Shown: positions 32,756-38,371 of the stretch, one piece after another
Layout: each line of letters opens with the position of its first letter
Numbering within the stretch: the first letter of the stretch is position 1
Source: Enteroscipio rubneri
GTDB lineage: Bacteria > Actinomycetota > Coriobacteriia > Coriobacteriales > Eggerthellaceae
Assembly (NCBI RefSeq): GCF_002899715.1
Contig: NZ_PPEK01000019.1
Location: forward strand, 1-38,371
Direction: 5' to 3'
Length of the DNA stretch: 38,371 nt
Program-made: the position numbers and the translations under genes
Notes under the pieces: model-generated
What the model saw: the letters and a program-made list of their open reading frames with translations, nothing else
The model's database searches: none
Told to the model about the DNA's origin: nothing

Positions 32756-33766
32756 CTACTCGGATTCCTGGGGGACCTCCACGTTGTAGGAGGCGTCTTC
32801 GGGCATGTCGTTGACGACGATCTCGGCCTTCGACTTGAAATCGGCGAACCAGTCCCGGTAGCCGCCGTCGGAGGCTTCGCTTTCGAAGGAGGCGCGCGCA
32901 GCCTCCAGGAGGGCCTCGGGAACCTGGCCGACCTCGGTCAGGCCGCCTTCGGGGACGTCGAACTCATCGGTGCACATGACGAGGCAGACGCCCTCTTCGG
33001 TCTCGAACGGCTCGCTTACCTCGCCCGCCTCCAGGCCGGCCAGCGCCTCGGCGTAGGCCTCCCCCACCGGCGAGAGCGCGTCCCATCCCCTGTCGCCGCC
33101 GGTGGCGGCACCCTCGTCGGCGGCGCGCTCGTCGGCGGCGTCGGCGAACTGGACCTCGCCGGATTCGACGGCGGCGCGCAGCTGCTGCGCCTCGTCGGCG
33201 CCATCGGCTGCGAACAGGATGCACGAGGAGCGCTTGGCCCCGTCGTAGCCGGCGGCCCGCTCGAGCAGCTGCCCGTCGTCAGGTGCGGCGGCCTCGGCGA
33301 AGGAGTCGGCGAGCGCCGTCTTGAGAAGCGAGAGCTCCACCTGGGCGCGGTAGGCCTCTTCGGTCGTGTGCGAGGAGGCGAGCGCCTCGCGCCAGGCCTC
33401 GTCGGACTCGTAGCCCTCCTTCGCCTTCTGCACGGCTTCGTCCACCTCGGCGGCGTCGGCCGACACGCCGCGCTCGCGGGCCGCCTGGCGCACCAGCTCC
33501 TCGTCGACGTAGTAGTCCACCACCTCCTGGCGGACGGATTGCGGGGTGTAGCCGTTGTCGGCCAGCCACGTGGCCCATGCGCCGTCGTCTTCCAGCGACG
33601 AGGTCGCGCGGAAGTCGTCGATGTAGGCGGCGACGGTCTCCTCGGCGACGGGCGTCCCGTTCACGGTGGCGGCCGGTGCGGCGCCGCCGCAGCCAGCCAG
33701 CCCGATCGCGCAGCTTAGGGCAAGCGCCGTCGCGATCACCGCGCGGGCGGGATTCGATGCTTTCAT
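32756..33766 (-). CDS. Parvulin-type peptidyl-prolyl isomerase lipoprotein (PrsA/SurA-like)
   Basis: 336 residues from ATG 33766, with AAAGGAAA upstream. The frame continues to 34135 but overlaps another gene there. Lipoprotein signal with lipobox LAGC (Cys26). The SurA-N-like helical part (about 33-180) starts VNGTPVAEETVAAYI. The rotamase domain (about 185-300) carries GGDRGWDALSPVGEAYAEALAGLEAGEVSEP, close to the parvulin consensus. It would act outside the membrane as a foldase. It is the last gene of the surface operon, coupled by an ATGA overlap to a small regulator gene, so the operon's secreted proteins are its likely clients. Confidence 0.85.
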   Translation of the reverse strand: MKASNPARAVIATALALSCAIGLAGCGGAAPAATVNGTPVAEETVAAYIDDFRATSSLEDDGAWATWLADNGYTPQSVRQEVVDYYVDEELVRQAARERGVSADAAEVDEAVQKAKEGYESDEAWREALASSHTTEEAYRAQVELSLLKTALADSFAEAAAPDDGQLLERAAGYDGAKRSSCILFAADGADEAQQLRAAVESGEVQFADAADERAADEGAATGGDRGWDALSPVGEAYAEALAGLEAGEVSEPFETEEGVCLVMCTDEFDVPEGGLTEVGQVPEALLEAARASFESEASDGGYRDWFADFKSKAEIVVNDMPEDASYNVEVPQESE

Positions 33767-34119
33767 AAAACGTTTCCTTTCTCGTGCGGGGAAAGTTCCC
33801 CCTGTGTTTTCGGGATGGGCCGCCCTTCGCAGCCGGCGGCGTGCTCGGCAGTCTCGAGCAGAGCGAGACCGGTCCGGGTGATCCGGTAGGAGTTCTCGGC
33901 CGAGGCGCCGTTGGGGTGGGTGCGCCGGGTCGCGTCGAGCGCGCCTTTGCGGACGAGGCGCTGCAGGGCGCAGCGCGCCTGGCAGGCGGAAAGCCCCGTC
34001 TTCGCGGCGACGTTCGCGATGGACACGACCGCGCCGCGCGGCCCGTCTAGGTGCGCTTGCACGCAGGCCAGGACCGCCAGCTCGCGCCCGGCCGACACCG
34101 ACGACTTCACTCGCGGCAC
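33763..34119 (-). CDS. Small winged-helix DNA-binding protein (118 aa)
   Basis: Starts at GTG 34119. A second GTG at 34110 would give a clean 4-base GTGA overlap with the upstream gene and is equally possible. The region VSIANVAAKTGLSACQARCALQRLVRKGALDATRR is a helix-turn-helix plus wing of the GntR/MarR-like type. No ligand domain is visible. It lies between another small winged-helix gene and the foldase lipoprotein and is translationally coupled to both. Confidence 0.65.
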   Translation of the reverse strand: MPRVKSSVSAGRELAVLACVQAHLDGPRGAVVSIANVAAKTGLSACQARCALQRLVRKGALDATRRTHPNGASAENSYRITRTGLALLETAEHAAGCEGRPIPKTQGELSPHEKGNVL

Positions 34120-34514
34120 GGCCGTCGCCCCACATCCCGCCCGTCCGGCTTGCGGGGAGCCTCGTCGCGGCGCGGGCCCTCCCGCCTGCGGGCCTCGACG
34201 GGCCCGGGGCGAACCTCGAGCCTGCGGGCGGCGGCGTCGATCTCGTCTTGGAGGACCTCGTAGCCGGCCTTCGTGAGGACGTAGCGGTTCGCCCGCTGGC
34301 CCCCGTCCTCGTCGAAGCGCGCCTCCACCACGATAAGCCCCTCGCCCTGCAGCGCCCGGCAGGCGCTGCGCACGCGGCCCTCGGTGAGCGCGAGCGAGCG
34401 CGTCATCAGGCCGAAGGACGTGCCCTGGCCGGAGTTCTCCTCCGCGCGGACGGCCAGGTACGCGAGCACGCGCATCCTGGTCCTCTCGAGCGTCTTCCTA
34501 TCCGTGCGAGCCAT
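34107..34514 (-). CDS. Small winged-helix DNA-binding protein (135 aa)
   Basis: Starts at ATG 34514 after AAAGGAG. Residues 12-80 form a winged helix: TSFGLMTRSLALTEGRVRSACRALQGEGLIVVEARFDEDGG, then ANRYVLTKAGYEVLQ. The tail (about 95-135) is Arg/Pro-rich. It is a weak paralogue in style of the next gene. It lies 26 bases after the secreted protein gene A' and is part of the same operon, so it probably regulates the surface cluster. Confidence 0.65.
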   Translation of the reverse strand: MARTDRKTLERTRMRVLAYLAVRAEENSGQGTSFGLMTRSLALTEGRVRSACRALQGEGLIVVEARFDEDGGQRANRYVLTKAGYEVLQDEIDAAARRLEVRPGPVEARRREGPRRDEAPRKPDGRDVGRRPCRE

Positions 34515-34540
34515 GTCTGTCCGCTCCTTTCAAACGCGCT

Positions 34541-35080
34541 TTACGAAACCGTCGCCTTGATGACGGTGCGGACGCTTCTTGTGCCCGCACTGATGGTCTG
34601 CGCGGGACCGATGGGCGAGGCGGACATCGTGAGCGTATCGGCCTCCCCGGGCCGGATGGATCCGGTGAGGAGCACCTCGCCGGAAGCGCCGCCCACGGCC
34701 TGCTTGATGTTCTGGCCGTTGAGGGAGAGGACCACCTCGTCGAGCAGGCGCTGGTCGTCGGTGGTCTCGTAGAGCGCCAGGCGCACCGCCTTGGTGGAGC
34801 GGCTCTCGTTTTCCACGGCCACGCTCACGTCCCGCGTGCCCGCCTCGTCCAGGCGGCCCTCCTCGTCGGTTTTGATGGTCATCTTGATGTTGGAGGGCAG
34901 CACCACGCTGATGACGTCCTCCACCTCGCCCACCTTGCCCGTGAGCACCGTCTCGACCGCCGCGCCGTCGCGGTCGATGATCGCCTCCGCGCCGAACGCG
35001 GGGGCGGCGCAGGCGAGCGCGAGCGCGGCCGCCGCGCAGATCACCCTGCCGGGCGCTGCCCTGTACGTCAGTCTTTCCAT
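34541..35080 (-). CDS. Secreted beta-type protein A' of the surface cluster (179 aa)
   Basis: Signal peptide (about 1-31, ending AFGAEA), then about 148 residues with high predicted beta content and no membrane anchor. It shares a pattern with protein A (36881-37636): LTG(K/T)(V/I), then SVxLP with alternating hydrophobics (VVLPSNIKMTIKTD), and a later VxNxSRxxxxV. I infer homology from these shared positions. Family not recognised. The start lies one base after the stop of B', with GGGAGG as ribosome site inside that gene. Confidence 0.7.
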   Translation of the reverse strand: MERLTYRAAPGRVICAAAALALACAAPAFGAEAIIDRDGAAVETVLTGKVGEVEDVISVVLPSNIKMTIKTDEEGRLDEAGTRDVSVAVENESRSTKAVRLALYETTDDQRLLDEVVLSLNGQNIKQAVGGASGEVLLTGSIRPGEADTLTMSASPIGPAQTISAGTRSVRTVIKATVS

Positions 35081-35081
35081 G

Positions 35082-35606
35082 TCAGCCTCCCACCTTCACC
35101 TTCACTCCGGCAGCCACCGTGCCGATGTAGCTTTTGTCGTCTGTCCTGTACGCCTCCACCAGCGCCGTGCAGTCGTACTCGCCGGTGGGCACCATGGCGT
35201 CGAGTGCATCTTTCTCCACATAGGTCCCCGGCTGGAGCAGCCCGGTGGCGTACACCTCCTCGCCGGTGTCGTCGCGCACGAGCCTGAGCCTTGTGTACTT
35301 GGCGTTGCCGGCCGGGTTCTCGAACATGACGGCGCCCTCAGACGAGGGGGTCTCGAACGCCATGCGGGTGTTGACGGAAAAGCCGATCATGCCCTCGTCG
35401 AGCGCGCGCCGATCCTTTTCCGAATCCTCCTCGCCGAAAAGCGCGCCCACCACGATGTTGCTCTCCATGTCCTCGTCGGGCCGATCGTGCAGAGCACACC
35501 ACGCGCACGCGAGCGCCACCGCCAGCAGCAGCGCGGCGAGCGCGGCGATGCGCACACGCCGGGCGCGCCGGGCGTCGTCGGGCGGGTGCGGAAAGGGCGC
35601 GGCCAT
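35082..35606 (-). CDS. Single-pass membrane protein B' of the surface cluster (174 aa)
   Basis: A short cytoplasmic N-terminus with RRARRVR, a transmembrane helix (about 19-40), then an extracellular domain. The domain has DEGMIGFSVNTRMAF, YATGLLQPGTYVEK and GEYDCTALVEAY, ending in AAGVKVKVGG. The same landmarks in the same order occur in protein B (37820 to the right edge): DEGM-FS-N, Y-G-L-PG-Y-E, GEY-CTA--E-Y, IG--AA. So B and B' are paralogues. An Ig-like beta sandwich is likely. Translation is coupled to gene C (TGATG at 35608-35604). Confidence 0.75.
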   Translation of the reverse strand: MAAPFPHPPDDARRARRVRIAALAALLLAVALACAWCALHDRPDEDMESNIVVGALFGEEDSEKDRRALDEGMIGFSVNTRMAFETPSSEGAVMFENPAGNAKYTRLRLVRDDTGEEVYATGLLQPGTYVEKDALDAMVPTGEYDCTALVEAYRTDDKSYIGTVAAGVKVKVGG

Positions 35607-36727
35607 CAGCTGCTCTCTTTCCGCGATCCGCCGCCGGCGGCCTCGGGGCCGGGGGCGGGGGCGTCGGGCGATCCGGGGGCGTCAGCCTGCGGGGCCTCGG
35701 GAGCCTGCGGGGCCTCGGGAGCCTCGGTCTGCGAGCCGTCGGGAGCGTCGGGGCCGGGGGCGTCAGCCTGCGGGGTGTTGGGCGATCCGGCCTGCGAGCC
35801 GTCGGGGGCCTCGGGGCCGGGGGCGTCAGCCTGCGAGCCATCGGGCGATCCGGCCTGCGGGGCGTCGGGGGCCTCGGGGGCCTGCGGGGTGTCGGGTTCG
35901 GGATCCTCTTCCTCGTCGCGCTTCTTGCGGCGGACAAGCAGGATGACGAACAGGACTAAGGCGAGCAGCGCAAGCAGCGCCGCGAGCAGCCACGGCCAGG
36001 GGCATGCCGAGCCCTCGTCGGACCCATCGGACTTATCGGAGGCGGAAGAGCCGGGCTTCGCGGCATCGCCCTTCTTTGCGCCAGGCGCAGACGATCCCGC
36101 GCTATGCGGCGCGGCGGCATCGCCAGGCGCGGCGGCATCGTCGGCGGTTTTGGATGCGCCGTCGCGCACGTCCACGGTGGGCATGGGGTTCGCAGGAGGC
36201 CGCGTCGAGCCGTCTTCGCCACCGACGTCTGGCTCACGCGAGGGCCCGGGGTCTTCTGCGGGCTTGTGCAACACCACATGCCACACCTCGCCGGCCAGGC
36301 CGTGGCACACGAACCGGGCGGTGAACGTGCGGTAGCCCGCCTTCGACACGGACACCGCGTAGGAGGCGTTCTTGGACAGGCCGGACACGCGCACATCCCC
36401 CTCAGATCCGGTGGTCTGCGAGGACGACCCGCCCTGCACCGTCACGGACGCGCCGGGGACGGGGCGCCCCGAAACGTCGAGCACGTGCACCTTCGCCGCG
36501 TACGTGACGGCCGGCGGCTTGGGGGCGTCCACCTCGACCTCGATCGTCACCTCCACCTTCGCGTCCACATCCACATCCACGTCGGCGGCCAGGGCCTGCA
36601 AAGGGGCGCCCGATGCGAGCGGTACCGCCAGCGCGGCGACAAGGCACGCAAAAAGAAGCGGTCTCGCCGCCGCGCGGAGCCCGCTCGCCGGGGCCGTCCG
36701 CGCCGTTCCTTCTGCCTGCCTGGTCAT
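35606..36727 (-). CDS. Surface protein C: CnaB-like domain, membrane anchor, repetitive acidic cytoplasmic tail (373 aa)
   Basis: Signal peptide (to about residue 48), a DV-repeat strand region (49-66), then a carboxypeptidase-regulatory/CnaB-like domain (about 75-155: VHVLDVSGRPVPGASVTVQGG, then a YAVSVSKAGYRTF segment). A Ser/Ala/Gly-rich stalk (160-240), a transmembrane helix (244-265) and a stop-transfer RRKKR follow. The last 100 residues are cytoplasmic by this topology and consist of Pro/Ala/Glu/Asp/Gln repeats, including a 21-residue unit twice (291-311 and 312-332). No LPXTG motif is present. It is in the middle of the cluster, 153 bases after gene A. Confidence 0.75.
   Translation of the reverse strand: MTRQAEGTARTAPASGLRAAARPLLFACLVAALAVPLASGAPLQALAADVDVDVDAKVEVTIEVEVDAPKPPAVTYAAKVHVLDVSGRPVPGASVTVQGGSSSQTTGSEGDVRVSGLSKNASYAVSVSKAGYRTFTARFVCHGLAGEVWHVVLHKPAEDPGPSREPDVGGEDGSTRPPANPMPTVDVRDGASKTADDAAAPGDAAAPHSAGSSAPGAKKGDAAKPGSSASDKSDGSDEGSACPWPWLLAALLALLALVLFVILLVRRKKRDEEEDPEPDTPQAPEAPDAPQAGSPDGSQADAPGPEAPDGSQAGSPNTPQADAPGPDAPDGSQTEAPEAPQAPEAPQADAPGSPDAPAPGPEAAGGGSRKESS
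35732..35857. repeat. 63-bp tandem repeat (two copies) in gene C
   Basis: Two adjacent 63-base units (35795-35857 and 35732-35794) encode a 21-residue unit beginning QAGSP and ending APDGS, with four substitutions. Flanking sequence (35640-35730) is built of shorter related GGCCTCGGG units. In-frame expansion or loss is likely between strains. Confidence 0.65.
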
Positions 36728-36822
36728 GGTTCTACCTGCTTTCAGTCGCTTGGAGCCGGATCCCGGGGCGTCCCGGGGGCCGTTGATCGTGCAAATGCCT
36801 TACGCGGGGCATCTTCGGAGCG

Positions 36823-36851
36823 GGCGGCGAGGGGACATCCCTCGCCGCCCG
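36823..36851 (-). promoter_or_regulatory. 12-bp perfect hairpin between genes A and C
   Basis: GGGCGGCGAGGG (36823-36834) pairs fully with 36840-36851, loop of five. It lies about 30 bases after the stop of A on the minus strand. No T tract follows, so it may act as an mRNA-stabilising or partial terminator element that favours expression of A over the distal genes. Confidence 0.5.
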
Positions 36852-36880
36852 AACGGTTTCGAATGCCTCGGAGCCAGAAG

Positions 36881-37636
36881 CTAGACCGTCGGCTTGGTGG
36901 AGGTCACCGTGAACGTCGGCTTGATCTGGAAAGAGTCGCCATCGGTCCATCCGGCCGGGTTGACCTGGCCGTAGATCATCATGGCGTCGGATTCTTTCGC
37001 TGTCGTGCCGTCGGTGGAAGCCTCGATCTCGCCCTTGTTGTCCTTGTTGAACGGATAGTACTTCGTCGTCGAAGTGGTCAGCCAGTCGGTGTCCGTGCTG
37101 AAGTCGGCCGGCGCTTCGGCGACGGACTTGATGCCGATCATCATCTGATCGCGGTTCGACGCGGTGTAGGTGGGGGCGGTGTTTTTCAGGTCGGGCGTCA
37201 CCGTCGTGCCGGGGGTGGCGGCCGACGTCGCGGCCACGCCGGAGATGTAGGCGTACACCTTCACGCGCGAGAGGTTCTTCACCTTGTAGTTCGTGGGGCT
37301 CGTGAACTGGCCGTGCTTGTTTGAGGTGGTCGAAGCGCCGGAGCCGGTGTCGCCTGCCGCGGCGTCAGCGACACCCGCCGTCGCGCCGGGGTCGACGTTG
37401 AACGCCACGGTGGTGGGCATACTCACCGACAGCGTGGTGGCCTTGATGGTGCCGGTGAGCGTGGTTTCCGTGCCGTCGAGGCCGATGGTCTTGTCGGTTT
37501 CGGCCTTGGTGCCCGTCGAGTCTTGGGTCGCCTGCTCCGATCCGTTGTAGTTCGCCGCGAGCGCCGTTGTGGGCACGCATATCGCGGACGCGAGGGCGAC
37601 GCTTAGCGCGAGGGCCCCTATCTTCGTCTTTCTCAT
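36881..37636 (-). CDS. Secreted beta-type protein A of the surface cluster (251 aa)
   Basis: Starts at ATG 37636 with the strong site AAGGAGGAAGG. The longer frame upstream lacks support. Signal peptide of about 27 residues (ending TTALA), then a Thr/Ser/Asp/Ala-rich protein without cysteine, lysine clusters or membrane anchor. The N-terminal unit TLTGTIKATTLSVSMPTTVAFNV and the later YKVKNLSRVKVYAYI match protein A'. The strong ribosome site and the hairpin after the gene suggest an abundant structural product. I do not recognise a named family. A fibre or matrix subunit is an inference. Confidence 0.75.
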   Translation of the reverse strand: MRKTKIGALALSVALASAICVPTTALAANYNGSEQATQDSTGTKAETDKTIGLDGTETTLTGTIKATTLSVSMPTTVAFNVDPGATAGVADAAAGDTGSGASTTSNKHGQFTSPTNYKVKNLSRVKVYAYISGVAATSAATPGTTVTPDLKNTAPTYTASNRDQMMIGIKSVAEAPADFSTDTDWLTTSTTKYYPFNKDNKGEIEASTDGTTAKESDAMMIYGQVNPAGWTDGDSFQIKPTFTVTSTKPTV

Positions 37637-37819
37637 ATACCTTCCTCCTTCATTGCAGATGCTCTCCCCTTGCCGGGGCTTCGCTTGTGCGGCGCGGTGC
37701 CGCTTCGTCCCGCTCATGCCAGACGCACCACCTCCCTTTTTCCGGGAGGCTCGCGCCCTGCGCCGGGCGGGCCGGCCCCTGCGGGCCACAGATGCGTCGT
37801 CCTTTCCATGCAACGCCCC
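37637..37819 (-). other. Intergenic region between genes B and A
   Basis: 183 bases, long for this compact operon. It contains the hairpin CCTCCC/GGGAGG (about 37731-37749) and other GC-rich dyads. A promoter or processing site for gene A may lie here, but no clear -10 box is visible. Confidence 0.35.
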
Positions 37820-38371
37820 CTATCCCTGCACGTAGACCGTGATCTCGGCGGCCGCCTGGCCGATGGGGGCGTTGTCGGAGAGCTTGTAGGTCTCGAAGTA
37901 GGCCGTGCAGGGGTACTCCCCCGGCTCCAGATCCGCCTCGAGCGGGGCGCTTTCGATGTACTGGCCGGGATCGAGGTATCCCGACTGGTAGATCTTCTCG
38001 CCGTTGTCCTTGCGGTAGATCGCACAGGTGAAGCGGTTGTTGTTGATCTCGGCATTCTCGATCATGAGGTTGCCCGGGCTCGCGCCGTCGGGAAACGACG
38101 GTGTGACGTTGATGGAGAACGTGAGCATGCCCTCGTCGACAATCTTGTCGAGGTCTTCGAAATCGCCGGAAAGCGAGCCGACGCGGGCGTTGGCGTCGGG
38201 CAGCATGCCGTCGCGGTTCGGATCGGGGGAGGTCAGCCATAAAAACAGCGCGATGCCGGCCGCGATGAGCAGCAGAAGCAGGATGGAGAGCACCACCCAT
38301 TTGCGCTGGGACTTCTTCGCGGGGGCGCCTGCGGGCGCGGGGCTCGCGGGGGCGCCTGCGGGCGCCCCGCG
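37820..38371 (-). CDS. Single-pass membrane protein B of the surface cluster (partial, 5' end beyond the window)
   Basis: The frame is open without a stop to the window edge. A GTG at 38296 opens directly into the transmembrane helix and is an unlikely start. The 25 codons before it encode an Ala/Pro/Gly-rich segment ending KKSQRKW, a plausible cytoplasmic tail. Then come a transmembrane helix and an extracellular domain with DEGMLTFSINVTPSF, YQSGYLDPGQYIES and GEYPCTAYFETYKL, ending in an acidic/neutral strand (ITVYVQG). These landmarks are shared with B' (35082-35606). It is the first visible gene of the operon. Confidence 0.75.
   Translation of the reverse strand, partial: RGAPAGAPASPAPAGAPAKKSQRKWVVLSILLLLLIAAGIALFLWLTSPDPNRDGMLPDANARVGSLSGDFEDLDKIVDEGMLTFSINVTPSFPDGASPGNLMIENAEINNNRFTCAIYRKDNGEKIYQSGYLDPGQYIESAPLEADLEPGEYPCTAYFETYKLSDNAPIGQAAAEITVYVQG

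Noticed and set aside
33767-34135. N-terminal extension of the foldase lipoprotein
   Set aside because: It overlaps the winged-helix gene, has no export signal of its own, and would bury the lipoprotein signal.
35640-35900. CRISPR-like array
   Set aside because: The repeats are coding, contiguous and have no unique spacers of constant length. They are low-complexity protein repeats.

Overview
The window is GC-rich DNA (clearly above 60% in most genes) from what looks like a Gram-positive actinobacterium, most probably of the class Coriobacteriia (Eggerthella/Gordonibacter-like). This rests on an extracytoplasmic sensor with a diguanylate cyclase output, a full type IV pilus operon in a lipoprotein-secreting organism with no outer-membrane secretin, consensus parS sites, and the block rpsF-ssb-rpsR-rplI with dnaB beside it. 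The genus is inferred, not proven. Nearly all genes lie on the minus strand. Two perfect parS sites and one near-perfect site, next to purD/purA and the rpsF block, suggest an origin-proximal position.

Left end (1-1116). A displaced 3' half of a tRNA-Arg(CCT) at 642-690 looks like the attachment scar of an integrated element. On the element side there is a candidate Fst-like type I toxin-antitoxin locus: a 26-codon hydrophobic peptide on the minus strand and a convergent antisense RNA sharing a terminator. Then comes the only large plus-strand gene (1117-3759), a membrane protein with two periplasmic-binding-type sensor domains and a GGDEF domain with an intact inhibitory site.

Type IV pilus block (3936-18143, minus). 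In transcription order: a stand-alone Hpt phosphotransfer protein, a 1317-residue prepilin with a GLUG-like C-terminal part, three minor prepilin-like proteins, PilB, PilT, PilC, the major pilin, the prepilin peptidase, PilM, PilN and PilO. Translational overlaps are common, and two hairpins sit directly upstream of the major pilin. The cyclase at the other end of the block gives a plausible c-di-GMP input to pilus function.

Housekeeping block (18299-30059, minus): a HemN-like radical SAM protein, purD, purA, a YhaO/YhaN (SbcD/SbcC-like) nuclease-ATPase pair, dnaB, and the rplI-rpsR-ssb-rpsF operon with a possible S6:S18-type leader. The third parS site at 30717 lies in a 36-base perfect palindrome that also looks like the terminator of an acidic hypothetical gene (30826-31365).

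Right end (32055-38371, minus): a MarR-type regulator with a Cys/His-rich tail, then a compact operon that I regard as the best candidate for an undescribed system. Its transcription order is B-A-C-B'-A', followed by two winged-helix regulators and a parvulin-type foldase lipoprotein. A and A' are related secreted beta-type proteins. B and B' are related single-pass membrane proteins. C is a secreted CnaB-like domain on a membrane anchor with a repetitive acidic cytoplasmic tail. I infer a cell-surface structure with its own regulators and chaperone. The first gene (B) runs off the right edge of the window.
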